Assembly (NCBI RefSeq): GCF_019285515.1
Contig: NZ_CP079095.1
Location: 3,380,501-3,444,500 of the forward strand
Source: Methylococcus sp. Mc7
Lineage (GTDB): Bacteria > Pseudomonadota > Gammaproteobacteria > Methylococcales > Methylococcaceae
DNA: 64,000 nucleotides
Direction of reading: 5' to 3'
The position numbers were made by a program, and so were the translations under genes. Positions 8,250 through 17,045 of this stretch are shown here, piece after piece (position 1 is the first letter of the stretch; the number at the start of each line of letters is the position of its first letter). Below the pieces are notes generated by a model. The model was not told where the DNA came from. It made no database searches and saw only the letters and a program-made list of their open reading frames with translations.

Positions 8250-9695
8250 ATGAATTCATCGAGGATGATTCCGTTTCGAGCCCTGGCCGCGGCGGGGCTG
8301 GCCATGATGCCGCTGGCGGCATCGGCTGAGCCCGGCCTGTCCCGCTCGCTGGACCTGAGCGGCCATTTCGTCGGCTATCTGGCGTTGGCGCTGTTCGGCG
8401 TCGCCTATGTCTTCGTGGTGCTCGAGGAGGTGCTGGAATTACGCAAGTCCAAGCCCATGATGCTGGCGGCGGCGCTGATATGGGTGGCCATCGCGGCCGT
8501 CTACAAAGGGGAGGGCATGTCGGAGGTGGCCGAAGCGGCCATTCGCCACGACGTGCTGGATTACGGCGAGCTCCTGCTGTTCTTGATCGTTTCGATCGCC
8601 TACATCAACGCCATGGAGGAACGGCGGGTGTTCGACAGCCTGCGGTCCTGGCTGGTCAACCGGGGTTTCGGCTACCGCCAGCTGTTCTGGGTGACCGGCG
8701 CGCTGGCTTTCTTCATTTCCTCCGTCTCCAACAACATGACCACGGCCATGCTGATGTGCGCGGTGGTCATGGCGGTGGGCAAGGACAATCCGAAATTCGT
8801 GGGTCTTTCCTGCGTCAATACGGTCGTGGCGGCCAATGCCGGCGGCGCTTTCTGTCCGTTCGGCGACATCACCACCCTGATGGTGTGGCAGAAGGGCATC
8901 GTCGAGTTCTGGACCTTCTTCAAGCTGTTCGTCCCTTCGGTGGTGAATTTCGTCATTCCTGCCGGGTTGATGCATTTCGCCGTGCCGAAGGGGCGCCCGG
9001 CGCCGCTCGTGGCCAAGATCACCATGCGCCGCGGCGCCAAGCGGATCGTGCTGCTGTTCCTGCTGACCGTGCTGACCGCCGTCGGTTTTCAGAACGGGCT
9101 GCAACTGCCGGCCGCGGTCGGCATGATGGCGGGACTGACCTATCTGCAGTTGTTCGGTTATTTCCTCCACGTGACCCATAGCGATGAACCGGAAGTCGGC
9201 ATCGATCCGATGTCGGGCGAGGCCGTCACGGCGGAGGAGCCGGAAAGCACGTTCCGCTTCGACGTCTTCCATCATCTCGCCCGCATGGAGTGGGACACCT
9301 TGCTGTTTTTCTACGGGGTGGTCCTGTGCGTGGGCGGCCTGAATTTCATCGGCTATCTCCATCATCTGTCCGATTTCCTGTACGGCGATCTCGGAGCGAC
9401 CTCGGCGAATACGCTCGTCGGGGTCATTTCCGCGCTGGTCGACAACATCCCGGTGATGTTCGCGATCCTCTCCATGCATCCGGAGATGTCCACGGGCCAG
9501 TGGCTGCTGGTGACGCTCACCGCCGGTGTCGGCGGCAGCCTGCTTTCCGTCGGTTCCGCGGCGGGCGTGGCCCTGATGGGGCAGGCCAAGGGCGTCTACA
9601 CTTTCGTCACGCACCTGAAATGGGCGCCGGCCATCGTTCTGGGCTATCTGGCGAGCATCGGGGCCCATTTCCTGATCAACGCCGAAATGTTCTGA
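8250..9695 (+). CDS. nhaD: Sodium:proton antiporter NhaD
   Basis: A 481-residue inner-membrane Na+/H+ antiporter of the NhaD/ArsB superfamily. A cleavable-looking signal (ALAAAGLAMMPLAASAEP) precedes about 12 helices. Diagnostic segments are SVSNNMTTAMLMC, VVAANAGGAFCPFGDITTLMVW and, in the second half, SALVDNIPVMFAIL and GSLLSVGSAAGVALMG. Typical length for the family. The ATG at 8250 has GGAGA immediately upstream. It follows the CPA2 antiporter by 48 bp, so the two are probably one transcript; having two different Na+/H+-type exchangers side by side argues for a sodium or alkaline-pH role. Confidence 0.93.
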   Translation: MNSSRMIPFRALAAAGLAMMPLAASAEPGLSRSLDLSGHFVGYLALALFGVAYVFVVLEEVLELRKSKPMMLAAALIWVAIAAVYKGEGMSEVAEAAIRHDVLDYGELLLFLIVSIAYINAMEERRVFDSLRSWLVNRGFGYRQLFWVTGALAFFISSVSNNMTTAMLMCAVVMAVGKDNPKFVGLSCVNTVVAANAGGAFCPFGDITTLMVWQKGIVEFWTFFKLFVPSVVNFVIPAGLMHFAVPKGRPAPLVAKITMRRGAKRIVLLFLLTVLTAVGFQNGLQLPAAVGMMAGLTYLQLFGYFLHVTHSDEPEVGIDPMSGEAVTAEEPESTFRFDVFHHLARMEWDTLLFFYGVVLCVGGLNFIGYLHHLSDFLYGDLGATSANTLVGVISALVDNIPVMFAILSMHPEMSTGQWLLVTLTAGVGGSLLSVGSAAGVALMGQAKGVYTFVTHLKWAPAIVLGYLASIGAHFLINAEMF

Positions 9696-9769
9696 CAGGA
9701 CTCGCCCGCCCCCCGACCGATTCCGCGTTCGGACCGTAGTCCGCCAACCGCCCATGAGGATCGCATAGC

Positions 9770-12526
9770 ATGTTCCGGAACGTTCCCCCCTCCTCGGGCC
9801 GGATTCCCCCCAGCAACTGGCACGCCATGGAGCCGGCGGAAGCCCTGGAGATGCTGGATGGCAATCTGGCACAAGGTCTGACCGAAGAAGAGGCGGCGAG
9901 GCGGCTCGAACGCTACGGACCCAACCGTTTGGCCCCGAGAAAAGGCAAGCCGGCCTGGCTGCTTTTCCTGTCGCAGTTCAACCAGCCATTGGTTTATATC
10001 CTCCTGGCGGCCGGGGCGGTGACGGCATCGTTGCAGGAATGGGTGGATTCCGGCGTCATCTTCGGTGTCGTCGCAGTCAACGCGGTGATGGGCTTCCTCC
10101 AGGAAGCCAATGCCCTGAAAGCCATCGATGCCCTCGCTCGCAACCTGAGCGTCCACGCCACCGTGATCCGGGGTGGGACGAAGCGCACCGTGCCGGCGAC
10201 GGATCTGGTGCCGGGCGACGTCATCTCGTTGCTTTCGGGCGACAAGGTGCCGGCGGACATCCGCCTGATGCGCACGAGAGAGCTGCAGATCGACGAATCC
10301 GCTCTTACGGGGGAATCCGTGCCGGTCGAGAAGCGGACCGGCGCCCTTCCGGCCGACACCCTCCTGGCCGATCGCGGCAACATGGCGTATTCCACCACGC
10401 TCGTGACCTATGGCAGTGGTCTTGCTCTGGTCGTGGAAACCGGCGACCGCACGGAAATCGGCCGGATCAACCAGATGATCGCAACGGCCCGTATCCTCGA
10501 AACGCCGCTGACGCAAAAGATTTCCCATTTCAGCAAACTCCTGATGTGGGTCATTCTGGGTTTCGCCGCGGTCACGTTCCTGGTCGGCTGGCTGCGGGGC
10601 GAATCCGCGCTCGATATGTTCATGGCCTCGGTGGCTCTGGCCGTGGGCGCGATTCCCGAGGGCTTGCCGGCGGCTCTGACCATCACCCTGGCCATCGGCG
10701 TTTCCCGGATGGCGAAGCGCAACGCCATCATTCGCAAGCTGCCCGCCGTGGAAACCCTCGGCAGCACCACCGTGATCTGCTCGGACAAGACCGGCACCCT
10801 GACTCAGAACCAGATGACGGTCGTAGCGGTATACGCGGACGGCGAGCATTTCGAAGTCACCGGCAGCGGTTATGCGCCGGAGGGCGAGTTCCGGCAGGCG
10901 GGCACGGCGATCGACCCCCGCGGCCATTGGGCCTTGATGGAGTGTCTTCGGGCCGGCCTGCTGTGCAACGATGCCCGCCTGATCGAAGGCGTCGAGGGGT
11001 GGAGCGTCGAGGGCGATCCCACCGAAGGGGCGCTGCTGGTTTCGGCGCGCAAGGCCGGACTGCACGAGCTTCACGCCAGCGAATCCCACCCGCGGCTCGA
11101 TACGCTGCCTTTCGAGTCCCAGCATCAGTTCATGGCGACCCTGCATCACAATCGGGCGGAGGACGCCCGCCACGTCTATTTGAAAGGATCGGCGGAAAGC
11201 ATCCTGAGCCGTTGCGACGCCGCATTCGACCGTCACATGGGGGTTATGCCCCTCAACGCGACCGCCATTCATGCCCAAGTGGAAGCGATGGCCGCGCAAG
11301 GGCTGCGCGTCCTGGCCTTCGCTCGCGGAGACCGGCTCGTGGACGAGGACAGGATGGTCCACCATACGCTGCAGGGCGGTCTGACCTTCCTCGGCCTGCA
11401 AGGCATGATCGACCCGCCCCGGCCGGAAGCGGTGGAGGCGATCGCTGCCTGTCAGCGGGCGGGGATTCGGGTCAAGATGATCACCGGCGACCACCCCGGT
11501 ACGGCGCGCGCCATCGCGCGCCAGCTCGGCTTGGTGCGCGAGGGAAGATTGCACCGGCTGTTCGGCATCGCCCCCCGGGGGCGGGTGCTCACAGGGGCGG
11601 AACTGCAGGGGCTCGACGAGGAAGCTTACCGCCGAGTGGTGGAGCACTGCGACATATACGCCCGCGTCGCGCCGGAGCAGAAGCTCAACCTGGTGCAGGC
11701 CTTACAGGCACAGGGGAATGTAGTCGCCATGACCGGCGACGGCGTCAACGATGCTCCGGCCTTGCGGCAGGCGGACATCGGCGTAGCGATGGGCAGGGCC
11801 GGCACCGAGGTGGCCAAGGAGGCCGCCGCGATGGTGCTGACCGACGACAACTTCGCCACCATCGAGGCGGCGGTGGAGGAGGGGCGTGGCGTTTTCGACA
11901 ATCTGATGAAGTTCATCATTTGGACACTGCCCACCAACGTCGGCGAAGGTCTGGTGATTACGGTGGCGGTGCTCAGCGGGGTCCCATTGCCCGTCCTGCC
12001 GGTGCAGATACTCTGGATAAACATGAGCACGGCGGTGCTGCTCGGCCTGATGCTGGCCTTCGAGGCCAAGGAGCCCGGAATCATGCACCGCCGTCCGCGC
12101 GACCCGCGACAGCCGATTTTGACCCGTACCTTGACCTTTCGAATCTTCGTGGTGGGTCTATTGCTGCTGGCGGGGGCGTTCGGCTTGTTCGAATGGGCGC
12201 TGGGGCGAGGGGAGAGCCTCGAGAATGCCCGCACCACCGCCGTCGCCGTATTCGTGTTCGGCGAGATGTTCTACCTGTTCAACTGCCGGTCGCTGGAATA
12301 CTCGATGTTCCATGTGGGGGTGTTTTCCAATCCGCGGCTGCTTGTCGGCGTGCTCGCGATGGCGGCTTTGCAGCTTCTCTTCACCTACTGGCCTCCGATG
12401 AATCTGGCGTTTGCCAGCGCCCCCATCGGAGCGGTCGCATGGGTCTTGGTCCTGGCCGTGAGCCTTACGATCCATGCCGCGGTTGGGATGGAAAAATGGA
12501 TAGGCCGCCGATACCTGAAACGATGA
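9770..12526 (+). CDS. P-type cation-transporting ATPase (P2-type, SERCA-like fold)
   Basis: A 918-residue pump with an N-terminal cation-ATPase domain, actuator motif ALTGES (about residue 179), phosphorylated Asp D339 in SDKTGTLTQ, hinge TGDGVNDAPALRQAD (about 655) and six C-terminal helices. M4 has PEGLPAALT, which keeps the Glu of calcium pumps. M6 reads NMSTA (N751 to A755) where SERCA has an N-x-x-T-D motif, so a key Ca2+ ligand is missing and calcium specificity is doubtful; Na+ or K+ transport is possible. It follows two Na+/H+-type antiporters on the same strand and may act with them in ion homeostasis. Confidence 0.9.
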   Translation: MFRNVPPSSGRIPPSNWHAMEPAEALEMLDGNLAQGLTEEEAARRLERYGPNRLAPRKGKPAWLLFLSQFNQPLVYILLAAGAVTASLQEWVDSGVIFGVVAVNAVMGFLQEANALKAIDALARNLSVHATVIRGGTKRTVPATDLVPGDVISLLSGDKVPADIRLMRTRELQIDESALTGESVPVEKRTGALPADTLLADRGNMAYSTTLVTYGSGLALVVETGDRTEIGRINQMIATARILETPLTQKISHFSKLLMWVILGFAAVTFLVGWLRGESALDMFMASVALAVGAIPEGLPAALTITLAIGVSRMAKRNAIIRKLPAVETLGSTTVICSDKTGTLTQNQMTVVAVYADGEHFEVTGSGYAPEGEFRQAGTAIDPRGHWALMECLRAGLLCNDARLIEGVEGWSVEGDPTEGALLVSARKAGLHELHASESHPRLDTLPFESQHQFMATLHHNRAEDARHVYLKGSAESILSRCDAAFDRHMGVMPLNATAIHAQVEAMAAQGLRVLAFARGDRLVDEDRMVHHTLQGGLTFLGLQGMIDPPRPEAVEAIAACQRAGIRVKMITGDHPGTARAIARQLGLVREGRLHRLFGIAPRGRVLTGAELQGLDEEAYRRVVEHCDIYARVAPEQKLNLVQALQAQGNVVAMTGDGVNDAPALRQADIGVAMGRAGTEVAKEAAAMVLTDDNFATIEAAVEEGRGVFDNLMKFIIWTLPTNVGEGLVITVAVLSGVPLPVLPVQILWINMSTAVLLGLMLAFEAKEPGIMHRRPRDPRQPILTRTLTFRIFVVGLLLLAGAFGLFEWALGRGESLENARTTAVAVFVFGEMFYLFNCRSLEYSMFHVGVFSNPRLLVGVLAMAALQLLFTYWPPMNLAFASAPIGAVAWVLVLAVSLTIHAAVGMEKWIGRRYLKR

Positions 12527-12581
12527 GTTCCTGTGGCATCGTGCGGGGCGGCAAGCGGGAATACCGTCAGGGCGGCGACAC

Positions 12582-13229
12582 CTATCGTGGAGGCGCCGCG
12601 AATGGCCGGATCTTTGCCATCAACTGGTCCGCCGTGACCGGCTCGAACCAGCCCATCGGATAACCCGCCGCGGCGAGCGCGCCGGCCAGCCAGCCGTTGC
12701 AGGTGTGGAAAATGTGGAATTTGCCGTTCGCCGGGTAGAACCGGCTGCCGCCATGGTGTCCCGGTCCGACGGGCGGCGCCCGCGGGGAGCCGTTTCTGGC
12801 GAAGCTGCGGTCGACGTAGCCGGCCAGTCCGGCGAACGGCTGCGGCGCCAGGTCGAGCCGTATCAATTCGTAACCGGCGTAACGCGCCGCGATGTTCCCC
12901 TCGATGCCGGCCACATGCAGCACGCTGGCCGTCGGCCAGAAGGCCGCTTTCAGGGTCAGCCACAGCCCGGGATCACCCGACTGGTAATAGTCCCAGTCGC
13001 CCCAGCCCAGCTCCAGGTAGTCCGCCGCGGGGAAATCGGAGCTCTCCGGAATGAACCCGGCGGGAATGTCCGCTTTCCGCAGGATGAGGCCGGCATGTTT
13101 GCCCGCGTTGACGACGTAGATCGAGGCGTGGGGTTCGCCACGTGCAAGCGCCGGGCTTGGGGTTCCCGGCCCCGCACAGGCGGAGCACAGCCACAGCAGG
13201 CAGAGCAGCAGCCGGACGAGCGGAGTCAT
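12582..13229 (-). CDS. DUF2459 (TIGR02117-like) lipoprotein
   Basis: A 215-residue protein with a short signal ending in a lipobox (LWLCSAC), hence probably a lipoprotein. The body matches the DUF2459 pattern: IYVVNAGKHAGLIL, then LELGWGDWDYYQ, and a C-terminal FHTCNGWLAGALAAAG segment. Function is unknown; the invariant His, Asp and Cys/Asn residues could form a catalytic site. The ATG overlaps the stop of the upstream hydrolase by 4 bp (ATGA), so the two proteins are translationally coupled and probably work together at the envelope. Convergent with the P-type ATPase gene, 55 bp away. Confidence 0.8.
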   Translation of the reverse strand: MTPLVRLLLCLLWLCSACAGPGTPSPALARGEPHASIYVVNAGKHAGLILRKADIPAGFIPESSDFPAADYLELGWGDWDYYQSGDPGLWLTLKAAFWPTASVLHVAGIEGNIAARYAGYELIRLDLAPQPFAGLAGYVDRSFARNGSPRAPPVGPGHHGGSRFYPANGKFHIFHTCNGWLAGALAAAGYPMGWFEPVTADQLMAKIRPFAAPPR

Positions 13230-14065
13230 CGCGCCAGAAAATCGGCGACCGCCTGAAAGCGGCGCCGCCGGACCGCGGGATCGATGTCCTGCAGCGGATG
13301 AGCGAATTCGGGGGACTTCAGGACGAAACCACCGCGTTGCCCGATGAGCCTGGCCAGTTCCTCGATTTCCCAAGGCATCACGATCCGGTCGCGCAGGCCG
13401 ACGATGAGCATGAGCTTCGATCCGTCCCGCGGGAGCTTGCGCACCGGATCGTAGTCCTCCGGGCAGCCCAGGCGGGAAATCCGGCTGGGAGAGGAGTCAA
13501 CCACCAGCGCATCGTAGTCGCCGCCCGCGCCGGCGGCATTGGCCAGGACCACCCCGCCCATGGACATGCCATACAGGTAGCGGCGGGCATAACCCTTCGC
13601 ATTCAGCGCCGCGACGATCTCGCGGTAATCGGACACGATGGCCTTGAGCCGGCTCTTTCCCTCGGAAAGCCCGTATCCGCGGTAATCGTATACGTAAACA
13701 TCGAGTCCCAAGTCGCGGAAGAACGCCAGCGCGCCCATGATCTGATCTGCCAGCATGGCGTTGCCCTGCGCCACCAGCAGATAGCCCCTGGGATCGGCCG
13801 CATGCAGTCGGTAGCCGCCCAGCACGCGGCCGTCGCCGGTGGTGAAGGAAAGCCGCTCGATGCCCCGGATCGACCGGACGCGGCCGGCGTCCGGGGCTCC
13901 GGCGGCCCGCCGGAACTGCCAGAACGCCACGGGTTCCCGCACGATGCCGCAGACGGCGGTTTCCAGATCGGAGGGTGAATTCTTGCCATGGGCCATGGGG
14001 AAAGCTCCGATTGAAAGCATACTCGCAGCGAGCCAAAACAGCGCAAACTTGTGAGGCCAAACCAT
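13226..14065 (-). CDS. Secreted alpha/beta hydrolase
   Basis: A 279-residue serine hydrolase of the alpha/beta fold. A hydrophobic N-terminus (residues 6-26, AHG cleavage) points to export to the periplasm. The oxyanion strand VYVYDYRGYGLSEGKS precedes the nucleophile elbow GMSMGG with S168; candidate acid and base are D in GLRDRIVMP and H in EFAHPLQ. The substrate is unknown. GAGGA lies about 10 bases ahead of the ATG. Coupled by a 4-bp overlap to the DUF2459 lipoprotein. Two short palindromes (14092-14101 and 14107-14114) lie just upstream. Confidence 0.85.
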   Translation of the reverse strand: MVWPHKFALFWLAASMLSIGAFPMAHGKNSPSDLETAVCGIVREPVAFWQFRRAAGAPDAGRVRSIRGIERLSFTTGDGRVLGGYRLHAADPRGYLLVAQGNAMLADQIMGALAFFRDLGLDVYVYDYRGYGLSEGKSRLKAIVSDYREIVAALNAKGYARRYLYGMSMGGVVLANAAGAGGDYDALVVDSSPSRISRLGCPEDYDPVRKLPRDGSKLMLIVGLRDRIVMPWEIEELARLIGQRGGFVLKSPEFAHPLQDIDPAVRRRRFQAVADFLAR

Positions 14066-14236
14066 GTCGTTTTGTCCTCAATGTAATATCATTCGATCGA
14101 ACGGTAAACCGGTTGAATTTGCAGCGAGTTATCGAAGGGGTATATGCTGCCATGCGACCAGGAAATTGAGACCAGTTTATAAGGGGCCGCGCTACTTATA
14201 TGCCAAGCGCCGAACTACGGCCAAGGTATCACCAAG

Positions 14237-15290
14237 TTACCAATTTCGTGGCGGAGAATATTCCTTGGCGGAGCCGCTCACGTTAAGGCCCGCCATCAGG
14301 AGTCCGTCCTCCGTCACTCCATAGAAGCAATATAGTCCGTCGCCGCATCGAGTGTTTTCTTCATGCCTCGGTCTCACATCAATGCAATAGTCAGATTTTA
14401 CATCATTGCATATGATAACTTTCTCAAAGCCGGCCTCGAATGCTACCGGTTTCCAACTTTTCGAACGATTAAGGCGTTCAAACCCCATGCCTTGCTGCAC
14501 GCCATAACGGGTAGAGATCATATCTACAGAAGCTCCGACTTCCTCGTCATTACTAAAAAATACTAAGCCGTTATACTGGTACGGAGGTAAAGGTGTTGAT
14601 TCTAATAGCGCTGTCTTCCAATAATTTGTTATCGTCGCGTACCAAGCCAACGCGGACTCGTTCTGTTTAGCGAACGAAAATATCAGCAGTACGGCAAGTG
14701 GAGATAGCCATAGCCACTTTGTTCCTTCCGAGCTGGATGTCATGAAGGCCAAACAAATTATTCCTGACCATGTCGCCATCGCAGTCCTTGTGGAGTATAT
14801 TATCCCTGCTGGTAAAATTATGACGTAATGTGCTGCGATGATGGCTAGTGAAATGATGGCTATAATATTATGGCGCTTGTTTTTGTTCCACAAGAACTGA
14901 ATGGCTATGGCGGACAGTAGAATGTATGTTCGTATATCGTCAGAGAATATAGTTCTGATATGCGATAAGAAATAGGCGGCTGATCTGTCTATGTTTGCAG
15001 CGATATCTTCGGCGTTATGTACAAAATGCGCCTGTCGCCATTCTGCTAGTTCCAGCCCCAATTGGCCAGTCGCCAAGTAAAGTATCGCTAGCATGGAGAA
15101 ATAGCCCAATACAAAACCGCAACCCCATGCCGATACTATTCTGAATAAGATGGTCTTTGCGTCGTCCTTTGACTCTCCTCCGTTAGCAAGGTTCAAATGA
15201 AGAAGTGGCAGGATGTAGTAAATATTGCTGAGGCTGCCAAAGCATAACACGCCAAACAGCATATAGAACTTCCATATGCCGAGACGACTG
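14237..15290 (-). pseudogene. C-terminal part of a disrupted GtrII-like membrane glucosyltransferase
   Basis: The distal piece of a multi-spanning membrane protein, cut off from its start by IS insertions. It encodes an open stretch with an internal ATG at 15262 (341 residues), about seven hydrophobic helices, then a soluble C-terminal domain with several Cys. Joining it to the 65-bp piece at 16981-17045 and the N-terminal piece at 18736-19120, after removing each IS and one copy of its target duplication, gives one 497-residue frame with no stop. The family call (GtrII, O-antigen or teichoic-type glucosyl transfer) rests on fold and motifs and is moderate. The AT-rich composition suggests a transferred surface-polysaccharide gene. 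Confidence 0.75.
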
Positions 15291-16980
15291 CCTGAATCCG
15301 TGTTCCCCTCGGCTTACACCTTCCCATCGGGCCTGAACGCATGAATTTCGAGCGCTCTCCCTTGGGATTTGCCCTCGCTACCGGCGATCCGGGGAACGTT
15401 CGACCGGGGTTTCGGGGCCAATCTGCTTGGCGTGCGCTTATCGTCAGCTCATTTTCCGCTCCATGCGCGAGACTGTCCCTTCCGGGGTTCCGGAATCAGG
15501 GATTCGAGGCGTGCGGCAGGCATTTCCCGTCATCCGGACGCCGCCGCCCACAGCCGATTCTGAAGCATCACGAACACGGCTACGTTTGCCGCCACGCCAC
15601 GGCCGAAATCGAGGATCAGCCGGCGGGCATGGGCGACGAACTTCGCCGCCCGGTACATGATCTCCTGTAGCACGGTCCGGATGCGGCGGCGCTTGGCCGG
15701 ATGACGGATCGGCGCAATCTCGCCGGTCAGGCCGATCTGTCCCAAGAGACGCAGGCAGTTGTAGGCGAAGGCCGCCAGATGCAGGATCACGTCGTTGGTG
15801 TCGAACTTGCCCGAGGGCAGCCGCTCCAGATCAAGGTCGGTCTTGAACTCGGAGTGGAACTGCTCATGCATGCCGTGGTGCTGGTAGAGTTCGATCACTT
15901 CCTCGGCGGAACAGGAGAGCGTCGTCCACCAGCCTTCCAGTTCGACCTCCGGGGCCAGCAGGTGTTGGCCCTTCTTGTCGATGGTGCGCTCGGTCACCTG
16001 GGCGACCAGGCGGAAGGAGCGCTTCTCCTTGTGCCAGGCGCGTTCCACTTCCAACGACAGCAACGCAACCCGCTTGCCTGGACGAGCCTCGGCAAAGGCG
16101 CCCGCCTCCTCGGCGCGCTTGACCCAGTCCCCCTTGTCCTGCTTGCGGGGGTTCCACTTGCAGATGAAGTCGAGGCTTCGCCCCAGCGCGGCTTGCCGGT
16201 CTCGCTCCGCGGCCTTGGCGAACAGAAGCTGTGCGCCGTCGAAACCGCTGTCCTCGCGCAGCAGCACGGGCTGATCCGGTTTGACCAGGCGTTCGATGCG
16301 CGGAAACAGCCGCTCGTAGAAGTAGTGCGTCTCGAACGCCGAGTGGCGGGACCCTGGCCTCAGTTCCAGCCCGGTGTTCCAGCCTTCGTTGCCGAGATAG
16401 GCGGCAATCGGCGTGTAACCGTCGAAGCCCTGATAGGTGCGCGACACCGCTTCCTTCTTCGTGCCACTATTGTCCATGGCGAAGGTATCGATGTCGCAGC
16501 AGACATAGCCCTTGTGCGGCGTGATCGGCGCCTCGGTTCGCTCCAGCAGCCTCAGGGAAAGCTCATCGGCCAGATCGCGGATGGCTTCCGCCTTGGCATT
16601 CAGACGCTGGCGCAGCCACACGGCTCCGGGCACCTTCGTCAGCCCCAGCGACTCCTTGAAGAAGCGATCATTCCGGAATGGCTCGATGGCTTCGAAGTCG
16701 CTCTTGCCCAGACTCAACAGCCCGACCACGCTCTTGACGATGTCCGAGGTACGCATGCCTTGCGACACCGGGATCTTCGGGTCAATGACCGCCTCCACCT
16801 GCGCCGCCTGGCAGCACTGGCCAATCAGCGCCAGGCCGGAATACGAGGTCAGTTGCAGCTTGCTGGATTGCTTGACTTCAAAGCGCGGCATGATCAAATG
16901 GGTGACATCGAAAATGGGCTAATTATACAATGGATTCAATATGTTATGAATTATTTAGAGGGTGGGAGCACGGATTCAGG
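15291..16980 (-). mobile_element. IS1380-family insertion sequence, copy 1
   Basis: A complete 1690-bp element bounded by terminal inverted repeats CCTGAATCCGTG (15291-15302) and its complement (16969-16980); similarity extends to about 18 bp with mismatches. It is flanked by a 5-bp target duplication GACTG (15286-15290 and 16981-16985). It holds a single transposase gene on the minus strand and about 240 bp of noncoding sequence downstream of that gene. It interrupts the GtrII-like gene. Copy 2 is the same length and orientation and differs at least at 15330 (G here, A at 17085). Confidence 0.95.
15530..16897 (-). CDS. IS1380-family transposase, copy 1
   Basis: A 455-residue DDE transposase. 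Candidate catalytic residues are Asp in CCDIDTFAMDNSG, Asp in LREDSGFDGAQL and Glu in the family-typical stretch HEQFHSEFKTDLDLERLPSG. Full length with no frameshift, so it looks active. The gene starts 83 bp inside the transposase-proximal end of the element. Its protein sequence is identical to that of copy 2. Confidence 0.95.
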   Translation of the reverse strand: MIMPRFEVKQSSKLQLTSYSGLALIGQCCQAAQVEAVIDPKIPVSQGMRTSDIVKSVVGLLSLGKSDFEAIEPFRNDRFFKESLGLTKVPGAVWLRQRLNAKAEAIRDLADELSLRLLERTEAPITPHKGYVCCDIDTFAMDNSGTKKEAVSRTYQGFDGYTPIAAYLGNEGWNTGLELRPGSRHSAFETHYFYERLFPRIERLVKPDQPVLLREDSGFDGAQLLFAKAAERDRQAALGRSLDFICKWNPRKQDKGDWVKRAEEAGAFAEARPGKRVALLSLEVERAWHKEKRSFRLVAQVTERTIDKKGQHLLAPEVELEGWWTTLSCSAEEVIELYQHHGMHEQFHSEFKTDLDLERLPSGKFDTNDVILHLAAFAYNCLRLLGQIGLTGEIAPIRHPAKRRRIRTVLQEIMYRAAKFVAHARRLILDFGRGVAANVAVFVMLQNRLWAAASG

Positions 16981-17045
16981 GACTGGCGATTAGCGCAGCG
17001 AGAGCCAGAACCAAATATGCCGGTAGCGATGTCGCAGGCCATAAA
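16981..17045 (-). pseudogene. 65-bp internal piece of the disrupted GtrII-like gene
   Basis: This short spacer between the two IS copies is host gene sequence, including the GACTG and ATAAA target duplications at its two ends. On the minus strand it supplies the missing codons that read WPATSLPAYLVLALAALIAS, a hydrophobic helix, and link the N- and C-terminal pieces exactly in frame. It proves that the two IS copies entered one gene at two separate sites. Confidence 0.85.

Noticed and set aside
14064-14324. Plus-strand frame starting MSFCPQCNIIRSNGK, resembling a zinc ribbon of IS1-type InsA
   Set aside because: The second Cys pair of a zinc ribbon does not follow in the right form and the frame runs into the antisense of the glycosyltransferase remnant; likely chance.
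15341-15670. Plus-strand frame of 109 codons at the IS1380 end, present in both copies
   Set aside because: It is largely antisense to the transposase end and noncoding IS tail; no motif supports it.
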